Shown piece by piece: positions 1 to 11,746 of a stretch of DNA of 64,000 bases. The position numbers and the translations under genes are program-made. Within the stretch, counting starts at the first letter, position 1, and every line of letters starts with the position of its first letter. The notes under the pieces were generated by a model. It worked only from the letters and a program-made list of their open reading frames with translations, made no database searches and was not told the origin of the DNA. This stretch comes from Phymatolithon calcareum (Eukaryota > Rhodophyta > Florideophyceae > Hapalidiales). The stretch spans positions 62,001-126,000 of the forward strand of contig OZ345372.1 in the NCBI GenBank assembly GCA_977006965.1. The letters are read 5' to 3'.

Positions 1-2460
1 TGGCAACACCGAGCTTGCGCTCTTCGTGACGACGACGGAAAACGCTCCATCATAAGTCGACCTTGAATATCCTTGGCGGCCATTTCGCAAAGCCCGCCTC
101 TTCGGCGGCCTCGTCGTTGTTGATAAACTCCATGTGGATCTCATCGATGGACACGGTGGATATACCACGCTCCTGACCAGGGCCGGCGTTTGCGCAGTCG
201 TCAAACCTCTTTCAGGCTTTGCGCGCGGCGACAGCATTTGACACTGTCTTCTTGACTTGTGAGTATTTGACGACCTTGATCGTTTTTTGTAGATATCTAT
301 CCGGATTCATCCTAAAGTCAGTGATTGTCGTCCTACCATCGGTATTCTTCACTATGGAGGGAGGTGGGATTCCGCCGGTCGGTGTGTGTCGTCGGTATCG
401 TCGCCCCAGTCCCCAGACATGCCGGCGCCGCTCAAAAGCTCTGCAGTTGCCATGGTGACAGCTTTCTTTCTTTCGGAGCGCAAGGTTGGGGTGAGAACGA
501 GTAGGAGACGTAAAGTTCGATCGAAGATGTGCACGTTGTTGCGGAAAATTCTCTTTCCATCCATGTAACTTCCGTTGTCCATCTTGAACCAAAACTTTAA
601 GCGATTATGCGCAACTCGTTTCCGCGTGCTTCTGTGGTTTATTTTTAAAATCGAGGGAATGAACAACGCCTTGCATGCTCCTTGAAGTCAAGCGTTCACC
701 ATCCGCATCCCATCTAAAACAGCCCCAATCGCCGATTTCTCACAAAAAGAGGACAAAGTGGGCAAGCCCAATTTATCATAAAATGCCTCTGCCACAAGCC
801 GCCGCCACATCTCCAGGAGTGAACCCGGAACGACTTTTCTTGTGCCTCGTTCGTAAATCGCTCACTCAGCATATACCAACGGTGTCCAACATCCCTCCTC
901 TCCACCCACCATGGAGTCAAGAGGATGTCAGCGCGTTGGAAGCGTGCCCGCCGTAAACTTCACACACGCGCGCGCCTTTCTGGCGCGCCATCTGCGCTGG
1001 GACGAGGAGGTCCTGCGCAACTGCAGCAGCGCCGATGTACAATAGATGCTTTTGCAGTCCATACTCGAGTCGCGCGCGCCTTTCAACGTCGATCGGTCCA
1101 CGGCACTGCATTAGTCTTGGCGCGCGATGCCGGAGGAGAAACAATCCATATGCCCGCCCGCCGAGGAGCGTCGTGATCGAAGACGTGCAATGAAAAAGTG
1201 AATGAAGTTCAGCTCCCAAGAAATTGAAATTTCCGTGAAATGGACGCCGCGCCATTCGATGTCGCTCATCAATTCGCGCAAGCATGTAAACTCGCAGATG
1301 GGACTCCCCAAAACCGTGGACAGTCATACAGCGCTCCAAGTAGCCCGCAAAAACGACATGTTGCCCAATACGGTGGTCGTTCCGTTCCGAGTTCTCCGGG
1401 GAAAACCGTCCGCTTCAAGTCGGATGTGGAGCAAATTGGTCCTAATACAGTACTGCACGTTCCGCATTTTCTTATCTTACAGACTTCGTGCGTTACCTGT
1501 CGTCGCGCTTTTATTCACAACCGGCATATGAGGCTGCCGCTCGACCGCACGTTGCCGTATTGTGTATTTATGCAGCCCAGAGCCAAGACCTCTCGGCGAT
1601 AGTTCATTGGGACGAAGGCAATGGCACTCCCGCGATTGTACAGAGAGGTTTTAGTTTAATGCTGTAATCCTTGCGCTATGACCTCTGCTGGGTATTGATT
1701 ATTACTTTTCGTGTGAAATATGTTTGACGCATCGGTTGTCAATAAACGTGTGCGAAGACTTACTGCAGGGAAATGGGACCTTAGGAGCCCTGGAACATGC
1801 TCAGGTCCCGAGCCATACGTAGAATTTCCTTCCAAGCGTAACTTAGTTAAAGAAAAAACGAGCGACGGAGTGTAGGGACTGCTCAAGCTCGTTGTTCGAC
1901 GGCGTTTTCTTGAGTTCCGCAAATCGCCACGAGTATCTGTTAGTGGGGAAAAGTTAGCTGTCTCTATTTTGAATGAGAAGCCTGTTTCCCATGCCTGGTC
2001 TCTCCAAATTGCCCTTCTCTGCAGCAAAAGAGGATATTGTCCTGCGACCGGTGTTAGACCACGTCCAAGGAGAATTCGTCTCTCTGGACATCCTTTGACC
2101 TCAACTCCAAGGACTTGTACCGCGCGTAGAGTGCGAAATTGATCCCCGCGTTCGGGGCTTTCTTAAGTACTATTTTTATTGGCAAAGGGACAAAGTGGAA
2201 TACAAATTCAAATACCAGTACCGCGACTTGACAGCAGTAGCGAACTGCAATACAGGTCGCTCTAAAATACGAGATACAATTCAAAGAAATCTAAACAAAA
2301 ACGAAGCAGCTATACTGCTACTACTCTAGCTCAAGTATGTAAGGCCAAAGTGACTCATGATCCTTACTCATGCGCTTCAGTATTCAGGCAGACGCCATCC
2401 CTGAACAGAAAATGACGGCTGCTCGGGTCACCATCGCCAAGCGAGCTCTGCAGTACTTTT
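1..2460. other. Unrecognised sequence, no confident gene
   Basis: No domain, repeat end or RNA gene was recognised here. Minus-strand reading frames look mildly protein-like but are broken: one runs 592 to about 57 and another 1339 to 917. They could be remnants of one decayed gene, but I see no family motif. Nothing supports a promoter or splice structure. Confidence 0.4.
57..592 (-). pseudogene. Unrecognised reading frame with one internal TGA
   Basis: Read on the minus strand, the frame from 592 stays open to a TGA at 212-214. It then continues in the same frame to a stop near 57 with plausible protein-like composition (for example SIDEIHMEFINNDEAAEE, then a KWPP motif). The single stop suggests a decayed coding region. 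I do not recognise the family, and chance openness cannot be excluded. Confidence 0.25.
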
Positions 2461-3590
2461 TTTAAACGTTTATTTTTTTTAAGCCCCATAGTCTTACGGA
2501 TATGGGCAAGGCTTCCTCGGGTCCTGCTCTCCCTCGAGCGGCTCTTCTACCAAGTTTCTATCTTTTTAGACCTTTTCTTCAGATCAGTCCTTCTTCGTAT
2601 TGCATTTCTTCTCTGATGGTCTTGCTGTGCAGCAAGAGTCCATCTAGTGCCGGTTTTATTGTAGTGCCCAGTACCCCTTTTTCAGAGTAAATTGGCAACT
2701 ATTCTGACTGATGTTCTAGGCCTGATGCGTTGATAGGTAGAGTGATCGTGGATGCTTCATCCCCTATGCCCTTTGCGTGTCATTCTTTCTACCCGATCCT
2801 TCGCAGAGGTCGGGGCCAATGGTCTGTTAGGCTATCTATTGCTTCTTCTAAAGCTCTTTGCTCGTCCGGTGACCACTTTTTTTTGAGCAGGGTGTCGAGG
2901 ATCGTCTGCATCCATTGGATTCCTTGCACTCCATGCCTCTCAGCTACCATGGATGGATCCCCTGGGAATTTACCGACAAACCACAGCAGTCCGATTGTCT
3001 GGTGCCCCTTACTTCGGAGTCCGAGCATGGGGCTTTACTCGCAATGACCGGTGATCGAGATGCGTCTTTTCCGCACCTTTTCTGTCTCTCTGGCTCTCTA
3101 TTCCGCGGCTTGGTCTCCCAGAAGATTTGGGCTGATGCCCCTCGGATGTGGGTAGTGCAGAGTTTCCAGAACCTGCATCGCCATCCACAGTTCGTGCGGG
3201 AAGAGGTCTGCCTGTGCGTTGCTGGCTCTCGTTCTTAGGCGCTTTTCCAGTTTCGTCAGTGACAGAGCTCGCCGTGTCTTTGCTGTTGGCAGGCCGCGCA
3301 GGGCGCGAGAACGATCTAATGTTCCGCTGGAAGCCCTCCTTGTCAAACACGAAATGGCGGCACTCTCCAAGTTTTCTAATCGCTTCAGGAGATCCTGATT
3401 GCTTGAAGTTAGGTGGATCCCGTACTCGGCCACTGGGCGGATGAAGGTCTTGTATAGCCTAGTACCTCTGCGGGGACTCGTGTGCATAGCATTCGAAGGA
3501 TAGATGGATGCAGGCAGGGCTCTGGTGCGATGGATGGAATTGGGCACTTGTATTTGTAGATGGTTCTGCAATCTAACCTCCATTGCGTGC
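2461..3590 (-). mobile_element. LINE fragment L-C, 5'-truncated (RT thumb and C-terminal region)
   Basis: The minus strand encodes the region after the reverse transcriptase palm: RLYKTFIRPVAEYGIHLT followed by LLKRLENLESAAISCLTR at about 3470-3350. This matches the RPxxEYG thumb motif of LINE ORF2 proteins. The C-terminal end near 2650-2610 carries ALDGLLLHSKTI, the same short helix found before the stop in families L-B, L-E, L-F and L-G. The 3' end at about 2461-2520 (minus orientation) reads GGGGCTT followed by an A-rich AATAAA tract, the 3' terminus shared with L-B. The copy has frame breaks. No target duplication was found. Confidence 0.7.
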
Positions 3591-4312
3591 GGCAGCGGAG
3601 AGTATTCCCAGGGTCTTTACACCTATCATTATCTAACTCAAATGTCAGAAGCGGTGGTGAGAGGGGCATTAGAGAACCCGGCGGTGAAAGTGACGATGCC
3701 ATGTCGATGGCCGGTATAGCGTGGTTCAGGGTCGTCAGCTCGTTGCCGCTATTGCGATCGTGTGTAGCCTTGTCGGCGCGCAATCTTTGCGGTGAAAAAT
3801 GATCAATTTACTCCTGCTTCGTCCTCCCCCCTCCTATCTCTCTGGGCGGAAACACTTATGTCTAAATGCACACTAACTCTTCAAACTCTAAAGGTCTCGA
3901 GTGAGGAGTATACGAACTCCTGCGATGACACGAGCGCATGAAATGCAGATAAATCAATGTGACTAAGTAAAAGGGATTGGGATTGCTTGAATGGGCTTGC
4001 CGTGGATAGACGATTCGATGGCGCTCGCAATGTGCTGCATACGCGATGACCGCGTTGATCGCTGGACTCGATCTTGAATCATTGCTTCATAGCTCAGTGC
4101 TGATTTGATGCACATGAATAGTTGGAGCGGGACAGTCGCAAGACGTCTTACATCGTCTGGGCAAACTTTGCCGTTAGAGCATCATGCATTCTCCAGCCAT
4201 GCCCAGGCCACAGCATATCGGTTCTCCCTCCATGTTTACACGTTCAACAATTAAATAAATATATCTATTCATTCCTCTACTGTACCTTCCAAGTCTGGTC
4301 TGGTCTGGTATT
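3591..4312. other. Unannotated spacer
   Basis: No feature recognised between the L-C fragment and the full-length L-A element. It ends in the left copy of the L-A target duplication. Confidence 0.4.
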
Positions 4313-4463
4313 CCTTTATCAAAGCGAGCACAAGGTGCAGACCACCGCCAGACCGTAGGAGATTCCTGTGTCGCGGCTGTTACATCGTTTCGGAAACTCG
4401 GAACTTTCTCCACTAGCGGTGAGGGTGTTGCACTGCGCGTCAAATCGGAGTTCTTGGGAAGAC

Positions 4464-6377
4464 ATGGGGACGCACGAACCACCCGATTCTGATCGAGAAC
4501 CCTGGCGAGTAACTCGGAAGAAAAGCATCTCGCAGCGAAAGAAGGGATCTTCGTCGGCGTCTCAAAAGGTATCAAAGAAAGGTAAATCTTTGAAACAAAA
4601 GGACACAGCACGAAAAGCAGCCGGACCACGAAAGAAGTCGATGGAATCGAATCTGCACTCGCCAATTCTTACCCGCCTGCGATCCAGAAAGAATAGAAGA
4701 AGCGCCAGCCCAGTGAGATCGACCGAAGAGTCCGACTCGGAAAGTGACCGTGATCAATCTGAGGAGAGTTCAATTGATGACCTCGAGGAACTACGCGAGC
4801 TCGCCCACTTCGCAAACGCGATTCGCAGGCAAGCGGACGAAACTGTTGCCCGAGCGAGAGGCGAACAGATTGAGGCGATGGATCAGGTAGGAGAGGACAC
4901 GGAACCGGAACCGGAAAACGACTGCGGCCCGCAGCCTCAAGCCGAAGTTCACGAGTCAGAAATGAAAGAACGTTTCCTGAAGATAAGAGAAAGAGTTCGG
5001 TGCAACAAATGTGAAGTCAAAGGTCAGCTCATTTTACATGGCACGGCGTCCGGCGATGGAATCTCAACTATTTGCAAGGCCTGCAACTCCAGTACCCAAG
5101 GTAGAGTTGTTGCACTGGAGATAGAAATCGCAGAGCTGGCAGTGACCCGCAACCCTACACAGGCGCAGGGAAGTGCGGATACCGATACCATACTGAAGAA
5201 AATTGACACGATGATGAAAACTTTGACTGAAGTGTGCGAAAGGATGACACTCGTAGAAGCACAAGTGAGAACCATGCGCAGAAGTAATGAGTCTGAACAT
5301 ATTGACAAGGGTATCACACCGCAGGAGACGCAACATCAATACGTCTCAAGACGTGTTAACGTCTCACCGGCGGTACACGAAGTTTCTTCCCACAACCCGT
5401 CCGGACAAGAAAACAATTTTGGAGGTAATGATATGCCTGATTTGCGAAAGAATACAGAGCGGATCCCACAGCCCGCACCTCTTTCGTATGCTGCAGTCGC
5501 AGCGCTCAAGCGTCCGACCCCGGCACATTTTGAAAGCCATATCAGCTCGAAAGTGATCAAATTTTCAAATGCCATAAGGGGAAATATAACGAAAGCCCGC
5601 CCCAGTGAGATAGTTCCGCTCTACTTCACAGGAATGGAAAGAATGGACGAAGATGAGCTATACAAGGAAATGATTCAAGTGCTACCTGCAAGAGCGGTTC
5701 TAGGGATCTCGTTCATCGGAAAGTTCAGACTGGAAATCTTGACTAGTCAGCACTTTATCGACAGAGTCATAGCGACAATGAAGTCATCTGGGCTAAGGCA
5801 CGAGAAAGAGTACCATCTCTTCAAAGATTCGGTATCCAAAAAGACAGTTCTTTCAGAAAGAGATCGCGTAATGAAGAATTTATGGGCTATAAAGAAGAGA
5901 ATGAAGAAATGTGCCGGATATACTGGAGACTTTCAGACACGAAAGTGGTACAGGAACAACCAGAAGAGGGCAGAATATGAGATAGAAGCCCTTGAGAAAG
6001 GGACTCCGAAGGTGAATCCGGTGGGTACCCACAGGCACTCTGATAGCGAAGTTAGAAGTATGTCCGCGTGCAATGAGATCGCAGAGTTTTCGAAAGACCC
6101 CACAGAAGGCATCGAACCACATCTGGCTTCGATGGCCATCGAAAGAGATGGAACTTTGATGGGTAGCGACGGGAATAGAGCAAGGGAAGATCTTGAACAT
6201 TCCAACGATAATTCCGAACTGCAAGTGAAAAACCTGGACCCAGAAAAGAGCGTGATGAGTGAATCAACACCTAAGCCAAGCGTGAATAAAAATGATGTAC
6301 CCAACCATGAAGATATTGCCAGCCCGATACCCACACCAGCATCGCACAGGGACGCTGAAGGAATCGAGATGTCATGA
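4464..6377 (+). CDS. L-A ORF1 protein (basic, zinc-ribbon and coiled-coil, RNP-forming)
   Basis: About 637 residues from ATG 4464. The frame is open further upstream to 4368 but with no ATG. The N-terminal third is rich in K, R and S, with many KKS and RKK runs. A CNKC...CKAC four-cysteine cluster (about residues 183-212) looks like a zinc ribbon. A heptad-like stretch follows (LKKIDTMMKTLTEVCERM), suggesting a coiled coil. A basic region after VIKFSNAIRGNITKARP may bind nucleic acid. By analogy with LINE ORF1 proteins it should coat the element RNA; this is family-level inference, since I recognise no RRM or CCHC motif. The frame is intact. Its stop overlaps the ORF2 start. Confidence 0.85.
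   Translation: MGTHEPPDSDREPWRVTRKKSISQRKKGSSSASQKVSKKGKSLKQKDTARKAAGPRKKSMESNLHSPILTRLRSRKNRRSASPVRSTEESDSESDRDQSEESSIDDLEELRELAHFANAIRRQADETVARARGEQIEAMDQVGEDTEPEPENDCGPQPQAEVHESEMKERFLKIRERVRCNKCEVKGQLILHGTASGDGISTICKACNSSTQGRVVALEIEIAELAVTRNPTQAQGSADTDTILKKIDTMMKTLTEVCERMTLVEAQVRTMRRSNESEHIDKGITPQETQHQYVSRRVNVSPAVHEVSSHNPSGQENNFGGNDMPDLRKNTERIPQPAPLSYAAVAALKRPTPAHFESHISSKVIKFSNAIRGNITKARPSEIVPLYFTGMERMDEDELYKEMIQVLPARAVLGISFIGKFRLEILTSQHFIDRVIATMKSSGLRHEKEYHLFKDSVSKKTVLSERDRVMKNLWAIKKRMKKCAGYTGDFQTRKWYRNNQKRAEYEIEALEKGTPKVNPVGTHRHSDSEVRSMSACNEIAEFSKDPTEGIEPHLASMAIERDGTLMGSDGNRAREDLEHSNDNSELQVKNLDPEKSVMSESTPKPSVNKNDVPNHEDIASPIPTPASHRDAEGIEMS
6374..6377 (+). promoter_or_regulatory. ATGA stop-start overlap between L-A ORF1 and ORF2
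   Basis: The ORF1 stop TGA (6375-6377) and ORF2 start ATG (6374-6376) overlap as ATGA. Such overlaps in some LINEs (SART1-type) allow ORF2 to be translated by termination-reinitiation. The arrangement is seen directly; the mechanism here is inferred. Confidence 0.75.
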
Positions 6378-9300
6378 TTTTTGGAAATAGAATATTATTT
6401 TCCACATTCAACGTGGGCGGCTCAGCGGAGACGCCCACGATGGTCGACCAATTAATGGAAAATTTCCATATGCAAGTGCTTGGACTGACGGAGACGTTTC
6501 AGAAAGAAGACACGGCGCTCAGGGTGAATTACGACCAAATTTGCGCAACCCGCCCTCAGGGGCCTGGGGAACGACCAAGAGGTGGAGTTGCTTTACTGAC
6601 TAAGCCCGGAACTCCGACAAGAATTCTTGGGAAAATGGCTACACGAATGTTCCAGGTGGCAATTGCTAATGTAATGGACATTGCCGTCGCCGTTGTGTAC
6701 ATCTCCCCGCTTGCTAGTCACAAGGAATATGATGAATGTCTCAAATTCATACACCAACACTGCAGAGGGAAGTCGCTAGTGATGGGCGACTTCAATGCAA
6801 GACATAGGCACTGGGACCGCGTGGGTAACTGGCGAGGAAACAAGGTTGTCTCGTGGGCTGCAAAGTTCAACTGGAGAGTAAGGACTGCAACAAGTCCTAC
6901 TTTTGTCTCCAGACAGGGGAAGAGCAACATTGATATTTTCATGACAAAATGTTTAGAAGCAGAAGTACCTGAACTGGTTAACGGAATGTGGGAAGGCGTC
7001 ACCGAACACATTCCGGTGGCAACGAGAGTCATCAACAACAGGATTGTTCCTGGGAAAAGACAGACAGTTGTTTCTAGGTCCGCCAGGCGAAGCGTAGCAA
7101 AAGCAGCCAAGGCAAAAGAAGAAATGTCCAAGTGGGTGCCGATGATGCTGGAGCAACTGCAAGCCTGCAATCGCAAACAAGACTTGGACAAATGGTACGA
7201 AAGGTTTTCGAAGAATCTTATACAGCCATGGACGTCCTCTAGGCCCAGGCCGTCAAGATACAAGACCTTTTGGAACAATGAGCTCGACAAACTAGCCAAG
7301 AAGCGAACTCGATTGTACAAGATTTACAAAAGAACCGAGCTTGAAAAGGACCGGCTTGCCCTCCGAGAAATTAAGACACAAATCCAAAAGAAAGTAAGAA
7401 AAGCGAAACGTGAGCAGTTTGAAAGATACCTTGATGGAGTGGAAGAACTGGGTCCCACTGAGGCAGCCAACGTTGCAAGCAAAATTGTGAAGTCAAAAAC
7501 AAGAAGGAAAGGGTCGAACAAGGCAATCGGAGCTCCAGTACATCCAAGCAAATTCTCTGCGTATATTTCTAATGTGTGCAAGGCTGAAAAAGACTGGAAT
7601 GTGCCACTAAAGGATTTTACAGTCAACAGGGCAATGAGGCGGCACATTACTAGGGCATTCAACCGAGCACCAAAAGGGAAGGCGGTCGGCCCTGACGGAG
7701 TGGCAGTTGAAATGATGCATGCGAATAAGGAAGCCGGATTGAGTATATTGATTGCCTTATGGGAGACATGTGGGAGGCTCAAATGTCTTCCGCGAGCGTG
7801 GCGTCAAGCTACTCTGATCCCTCTGTACAAGAAAGGCTCACCTCATGTTGCAGCGAACTACAGACCTATATCGCTATTAAGTCAAGCCAGGAAAATCATC
7901 GATTCCGCACTCGACTCATACATAAGGGAACACTACCGTTTCAACAGTGCCCAGCTAGGTTTCCGAAAAGACAAGAGCACATATATTGCGATATTCCGTG
8001 CAAAATGTGCCATGAAAGATGGGCATCCTTTTGTCGCGGTTCTTGACCTCTCTGCAGCATATGACAGGGTGCCACGAGACATCCTCATGAAAAGACTCGA
8101 GCAGAAGCTACCCGACGAAATAACAAGGATGGTGGCATATCTTCTGAAACCCTCGTGGGTTACGTCAGCAGGCGATGATACACGAACATGGTGCATTATC
8201 GATCGAGGAGTACCTCAAGGGTCCCCACTGAGCCCGTGCCTGTACAATATCTTCATGGACACATTCGCGGAAGCGGTCTCCAAGGTCCCCAGCGACGTCT
8301 TTGAAAATCCAGCGCAACTGTTCGCTGACGATGTCCAGCTGCAATCAAAGGATGGAGAAGGAATGCAGAAGCTACTTGATATAGCGACTACCTGGTCGAA
8401 GAAAAATGGAATGAGCTGGAACACAAAGCCAGGAAAGAGCGAGATCCTTAAATACAAGGGACTCAGGAAACACACCTTCCACATTGCGGGTCGAGTTCTT
8501 CATCAAGCTTGGAGGCTCTCGTATCTCGGTATAAGCATGAACCACAAAGGCGTAACAGACGACATGGCGTTATCAAGAGTACGAAATGCAGTGGGGTGCA
8601 TACACAAACTGCGGGAAATTGGAGTCAATGTTCGAGGCTTTCAGCCTGTGACATGCATCAGAATCTTCAAATCGCTTATTTTGCCAAAGTGAGAGTATGC
8701 ACTCCACGTCACGCCTCTGACAAAGCGATTACAATCAGCAATCGAATCTGCAGAAGGTCTATTCTTCAAGTATATTTTTGGGACATACGCCCAGCACCGC
8801 CATGGAAGAATGCGAGTTCTGTGCCGACTAGAACCACCTGCCATGAGGAGAAGACATCAAGCAGAAAGGTTCTCTGCGAGTCTGGTGAGACAGAAGAAGC
8901 GCCTCGACGAAGCAGATGAGTATTCTGGGAGAGATGAAGACATTAAGGAGGCAACCAAGGACATAGAGTACCTCAAGAAATATGAAGATTTGCAGCAAGC
9001 TCTCGAGAAAGCGGAGGAGGGCTCAGTCTCAAAGAAAGGGCGACGAAAAGAAATAATTGAGTTATGGGCAGACGAAGAAGAGGGAAGATCGCTCGAGATA
9101 CCAACTGATTCGAACAATCTACCGATGGTTCTCCGCGTAAGAGAAAGGTCTACACGGTTGCGATGCCTACGGTTGATATTCAATAGAGCACCTCTTTGGA
9201 GAAAATCAGTACTTGGTGCATACTTTGGGGTCACAGCTGTGATTGAGCTGGTCGCACTCCAACGCATTCTATCTTCATCCAAGATTAGTCCTGAAATTGA

Positions 9301-9388
9301 ATATGAATGTAAGCGACTCACTGGAGCACTTGTTGCGAGAGAAAGACGAATCAAGGATATACTGAATAGTCAAACTACGTTAGCTTAG
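6374..9388 (+). pseudogene. L-A ORF2: endonuclease-reverse transcriptase, one premature TGA
   Basis: 1,004 codons in one frame, interrupted only by TGA at 8690-8692. Domains in order: an APE-type endonuclease (FSTFNVGG, GLTETF, GDFNARHRHWD, SNIDIF, EHIPV) in the first 230 residues; a connector; a reverse transcriptase with YRPISLL, LDLSAAYDRVP, GVPQGSPLSPCLYNIF and the catalytic LFADD box; the SYLGI thumb motif. The TGA comes just before an EYALHVTPL motif, and a basic C-terminal region follows (RRRHQAERF, LNRAPLWRKSVLGAYFG). A related copy near 32.4 kb has an arginine codon (CGG) where the TGA stands, so the stop is a mutation. No RNase H domain is present. Catalytic residues look intact up to the stop. 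Confidence 0.93.
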
Positions 9389-9463
9389 AAAATCGTGCGA
9401 AAGCGGCCCTGTTACTCTTCAAGAGAGGCCTTGGGAGCTTTTAAAATAAATCAACAAATATCC
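9389..9463 (+). other. L-A 3' UTR with hairpin and AATAAA
   Basis: A short UTR contains CTCTTCAAGAG, a perfect small palindrome, set inside GGCC...GGCC arms, then GGGAGCTTTTAAAATAAATC. The same order recurs in every L-A copy in the window, so it may be the structure bound by the reverse transcriptase. AATAAA may also serve as a polyadenylation signal. Confidence 0.6.
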
Positions 9464-9633
9464 CCTTTATCAAAGCTTTGTTCTTCTGTATAAATGCGTG
9501 GTATTTATTGCAAGTTGTACTGTAGCGGGCGGACAGTCCACGCCCAAAGATTCGTACTGAAGAGAGAACCTTGAGGAGATACGAAAGTTGAGTGTGTGGA
9601 CACTGCGGAGATGTTACATGTGTGGATACGAAT

Positions 9634-10708
9634 TTTTTTGAAGTTTATTTAAAAGCCCCACAGACTTCCGAAGATATGGCCAAGGCTTCCTCGTATGCTA
9701 CCTACCATTGTGCAGCTCGCAAAACGTCCATCAGAAGGGCGGACGGGAAAACTTAGGATCCAAGGTAATCATATATCGGTCCTCTACGGGATTGTTCGGA
9801 CTTGGGCTCAGCCGCGTTTTTGTTTTCCCTTCTGCAAATCAATACAGGCCTTCTTCGTTCTCCATGCGTTCTATGAGCGTCTTGCTAAATAGCAAGAGCT
9901 CATCTAGCGCCTTTTCTGCTTCTAGTCTTTTTTCTTCTTCCAGGTCGTACCCTGCTAGCGTGCGTTCAAGGGACTCCATATGCTCTCTAGCTTTGCTGCC
10001 GAATTCTTCAACCATGCTTGTTGTTGACACTTGTGGGAATCTGCCACATGCATATTGCAGCGCAAGATGCCTATGCTTAACCTTGGGGAACTTGAGGGTT
10101 GCTGGCAATTCTCTTGTCTTGTCGAATGGGATATTCCTTTTTCGCTTCGATTCAGGGCGTTCTCCTTCCATTTCCAGAAATTTGGATCGAATTGATTTTG
10201 GGGAGTGGTTTTTTTGGATATGCTTTACAGCTTCCCCAAACGGCTCCGTAGTCTCCATCACGGCGATATCTTTCCTTGTATACTGCCATTCATAGTTGTT
10301 TCTACGTTCCGGCGTTTCCTTTGAGAGTATACGTTCTTTCGCTTTCGTCCTTCTCAGCATTTTGGAGGCCAAAGTTTCTCGTCGCTGCGGGGCAGGTTGG
10401 ATCCGACACAGGAGACGGAGCCTATCCGTCCTTCATCGGGCCAGTGGCCCGAATATTTGATTGAAAAATGTTAGTTCTACTTTCTTGACGGCGTTTTGTA
10501 CGTCTTCTGTTCACGGCGTCAAGTGCATTGCGTATTCCAAGCGCGGCTGTACTAGTGTCTTATATATCTGTATACATTTCTGTACACTTAGCCCTTTCTT
10601 GAATACTCCGAGTGTACGCAACTCATACACGGCCGTCCTTGCGTTCTTTAGTCGTCGGATCATTTGCGTATCTGTGACTCCTCCGGGGCCTAAGGATACT
10701 CCGAGGTA
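9634..10708 (-). mobile_element. LINE L-B copy 1, 5'-truncated
   Basis: Flanked by the 13-bp direct repeat TGTGGATACGAAT (9621-9633 and 10709-10721). The minus strand encodes the ORF2 C-terminal part starting at the YLGVSLGPGGV thumb motif, then LVQPRLEYAMHLTP, a basic region, YACGRFPQVSTT and a C-terminus ALDELLLFSKTLIERMENEEGLY. The frame is broken (TGA after HLTP and frame changes near 10380). The 3' UTR reads CAGACTTCCGAAGATATGG on the plus strand next to a GGGGCTTTTAAATAAA terminus and an A-rich tail. Confidence 0.9.
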
Positions 10709-10829
10709 TGTGGATACGAATGTTCAATTCGGATGATCGGTATGTAACGCAGTACTGAAGGGTGCGTAGTACAGTCTGTAGTTGTGTGCAATAGGCGTGG
10801 GCTCCGATGTGTGTGCGTTGCAAGGTACT

Positions 10830-11733
10830 TTTTTTCCTTTCAAGTTTATTTAAAAGCCCCACAGACTTCCGAAGATATGGGCAAGGCTTCCTCTGATGCT
10901 ACCTACCTTTGTGTAGCTCACAAAACGTCCACCAGAATGGCGGACGGAAAACTCAGGACTCAAAGTAGTCCTATATCAGTCCTGTACGGGATTGTTGGTG
11001 CTCGGACTCGACCACTTTTTGTCTTGCATTCTGCGGATTAATGCAGGCCTTCTTCGTTCTTCATGCGTTCTATGAGTGTCTTGCTAAATAGTAAGAGCTC
11101 ATCTAGCGCCTTTTCTGTTTCCAGTCGTTTTTCTCCTTCGAGGTCGTACCCTGTTAGCGTGCGTTCAAGGGTCTCCATATACTTGTTGTTGACACCTGTG
11201 GGAATCTGCCACAGGCATACTGCAGCGCGAGTTGTCTGTGCTTCACCTGGGGAACTTGAGGATTGCTGGCAATTCTCTTGTCTTGTCGTATGGTATCTTT
11301 CTTTTCCGCTTCGATTCTAGGCGGTCTCCTTCTATTTCCAGAAATTTCGATCGAAGTGCTTGTGAAGATTGGTTTGTTTGGATATGCTTTACAGCTTCAC
11401 CGAACGGCTCTCTGGTCTCCATCGCGGCGATATCTTTCCTCGTGTACTGCCATTCATGGTTGTTTCTTCTTTCGGGCACTTCTTTTGAATGCATACGTTC
11501 TTTCGCCTTGTTCCTTCTCAGCATTTTGAAGGCCAAGATTTCTCGTCGATGTGCGGCCGCCTGGATCTGGCACAGGAGACGGAGCCTATCCGTCCTTCCT
11601 CGGGCCAGTGGCCCGAATACTTGATTGAAGAATGTTGCTTCTACTTCCTTGACAGCATTTTGTACGTCTTCTGTCCAGGGCGTTAAGTGCATTGCGTACT
11701 CCCAGCGTGGCTGTACTAGTGCCTTGTATATCC
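10830..11733 (-). mobile_element. LINE L-B copy 2, 5'-truncated
   Basis: Flanked by a perfect 13-bp direct repeat GTTGCAAGGTACT (10817-10829 and 11734-11746). It is the same family as copy 1 but begins later, at the LVQPRWEYAMHLTPW motif. The minus frame is open for 178 codons (11779-11243), then shifts before the conserved C-terminus. A segment of about 40 bp found in copy 1 near the VSTT motif is missing here. Same orientation and 3' tail as copy 1, about 120 bp away, so these are two independent insertions into one spacer. Confidence 0.9.
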
Positions 11734-11746
11734 GTTGCAAGGTACT

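Larger units (their letters stand above)
4326..9463 (+). mobile_element. Full-length LINE L-A (two ORFs, APE-type endonuclease, no RNase H)
   Basis: A non-LTR retrotransposon bounded by a perfect 13-bp direct repeat CCTTTATCAAAGC at 4313-4325 and 9464-9476. It has a 138-bp 5' leader, ORF1 (4464-6377), ORF2 (6374-9388) and a 3' UTR ending AAAATAAATCAAC then ATATCC. Truncated copies of the same 3' end recur at 18828, 21290, 31318 and 34590, which fixes the 3' terminus independently. Length is normal for a complete LINE of this type. The only obvious damage is one in-frame TGA in ORF2, so insertion is probably recent. The exact number of terminal C residues is uncertain because the duplication also begins with C. 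Confidence 0.93.

Noticed and set aside
212-666. Overlapping ORFs in three frames near the left edge as genes
   Set aside because: They overlap on both strands with no conserved motif; only one broken minus frame was kept at low confidence.
8690-8692. TGA in L-A ORF2 as evidence of a reassigned stop codon
   Set aside because: Another copy of the element (minus strand near 32.4 kb) has an arginine codon at this position, and L-R, L-B and the hypothetical ORFs use TGA or TAG as ordinary stops. A point mutation is simpler.
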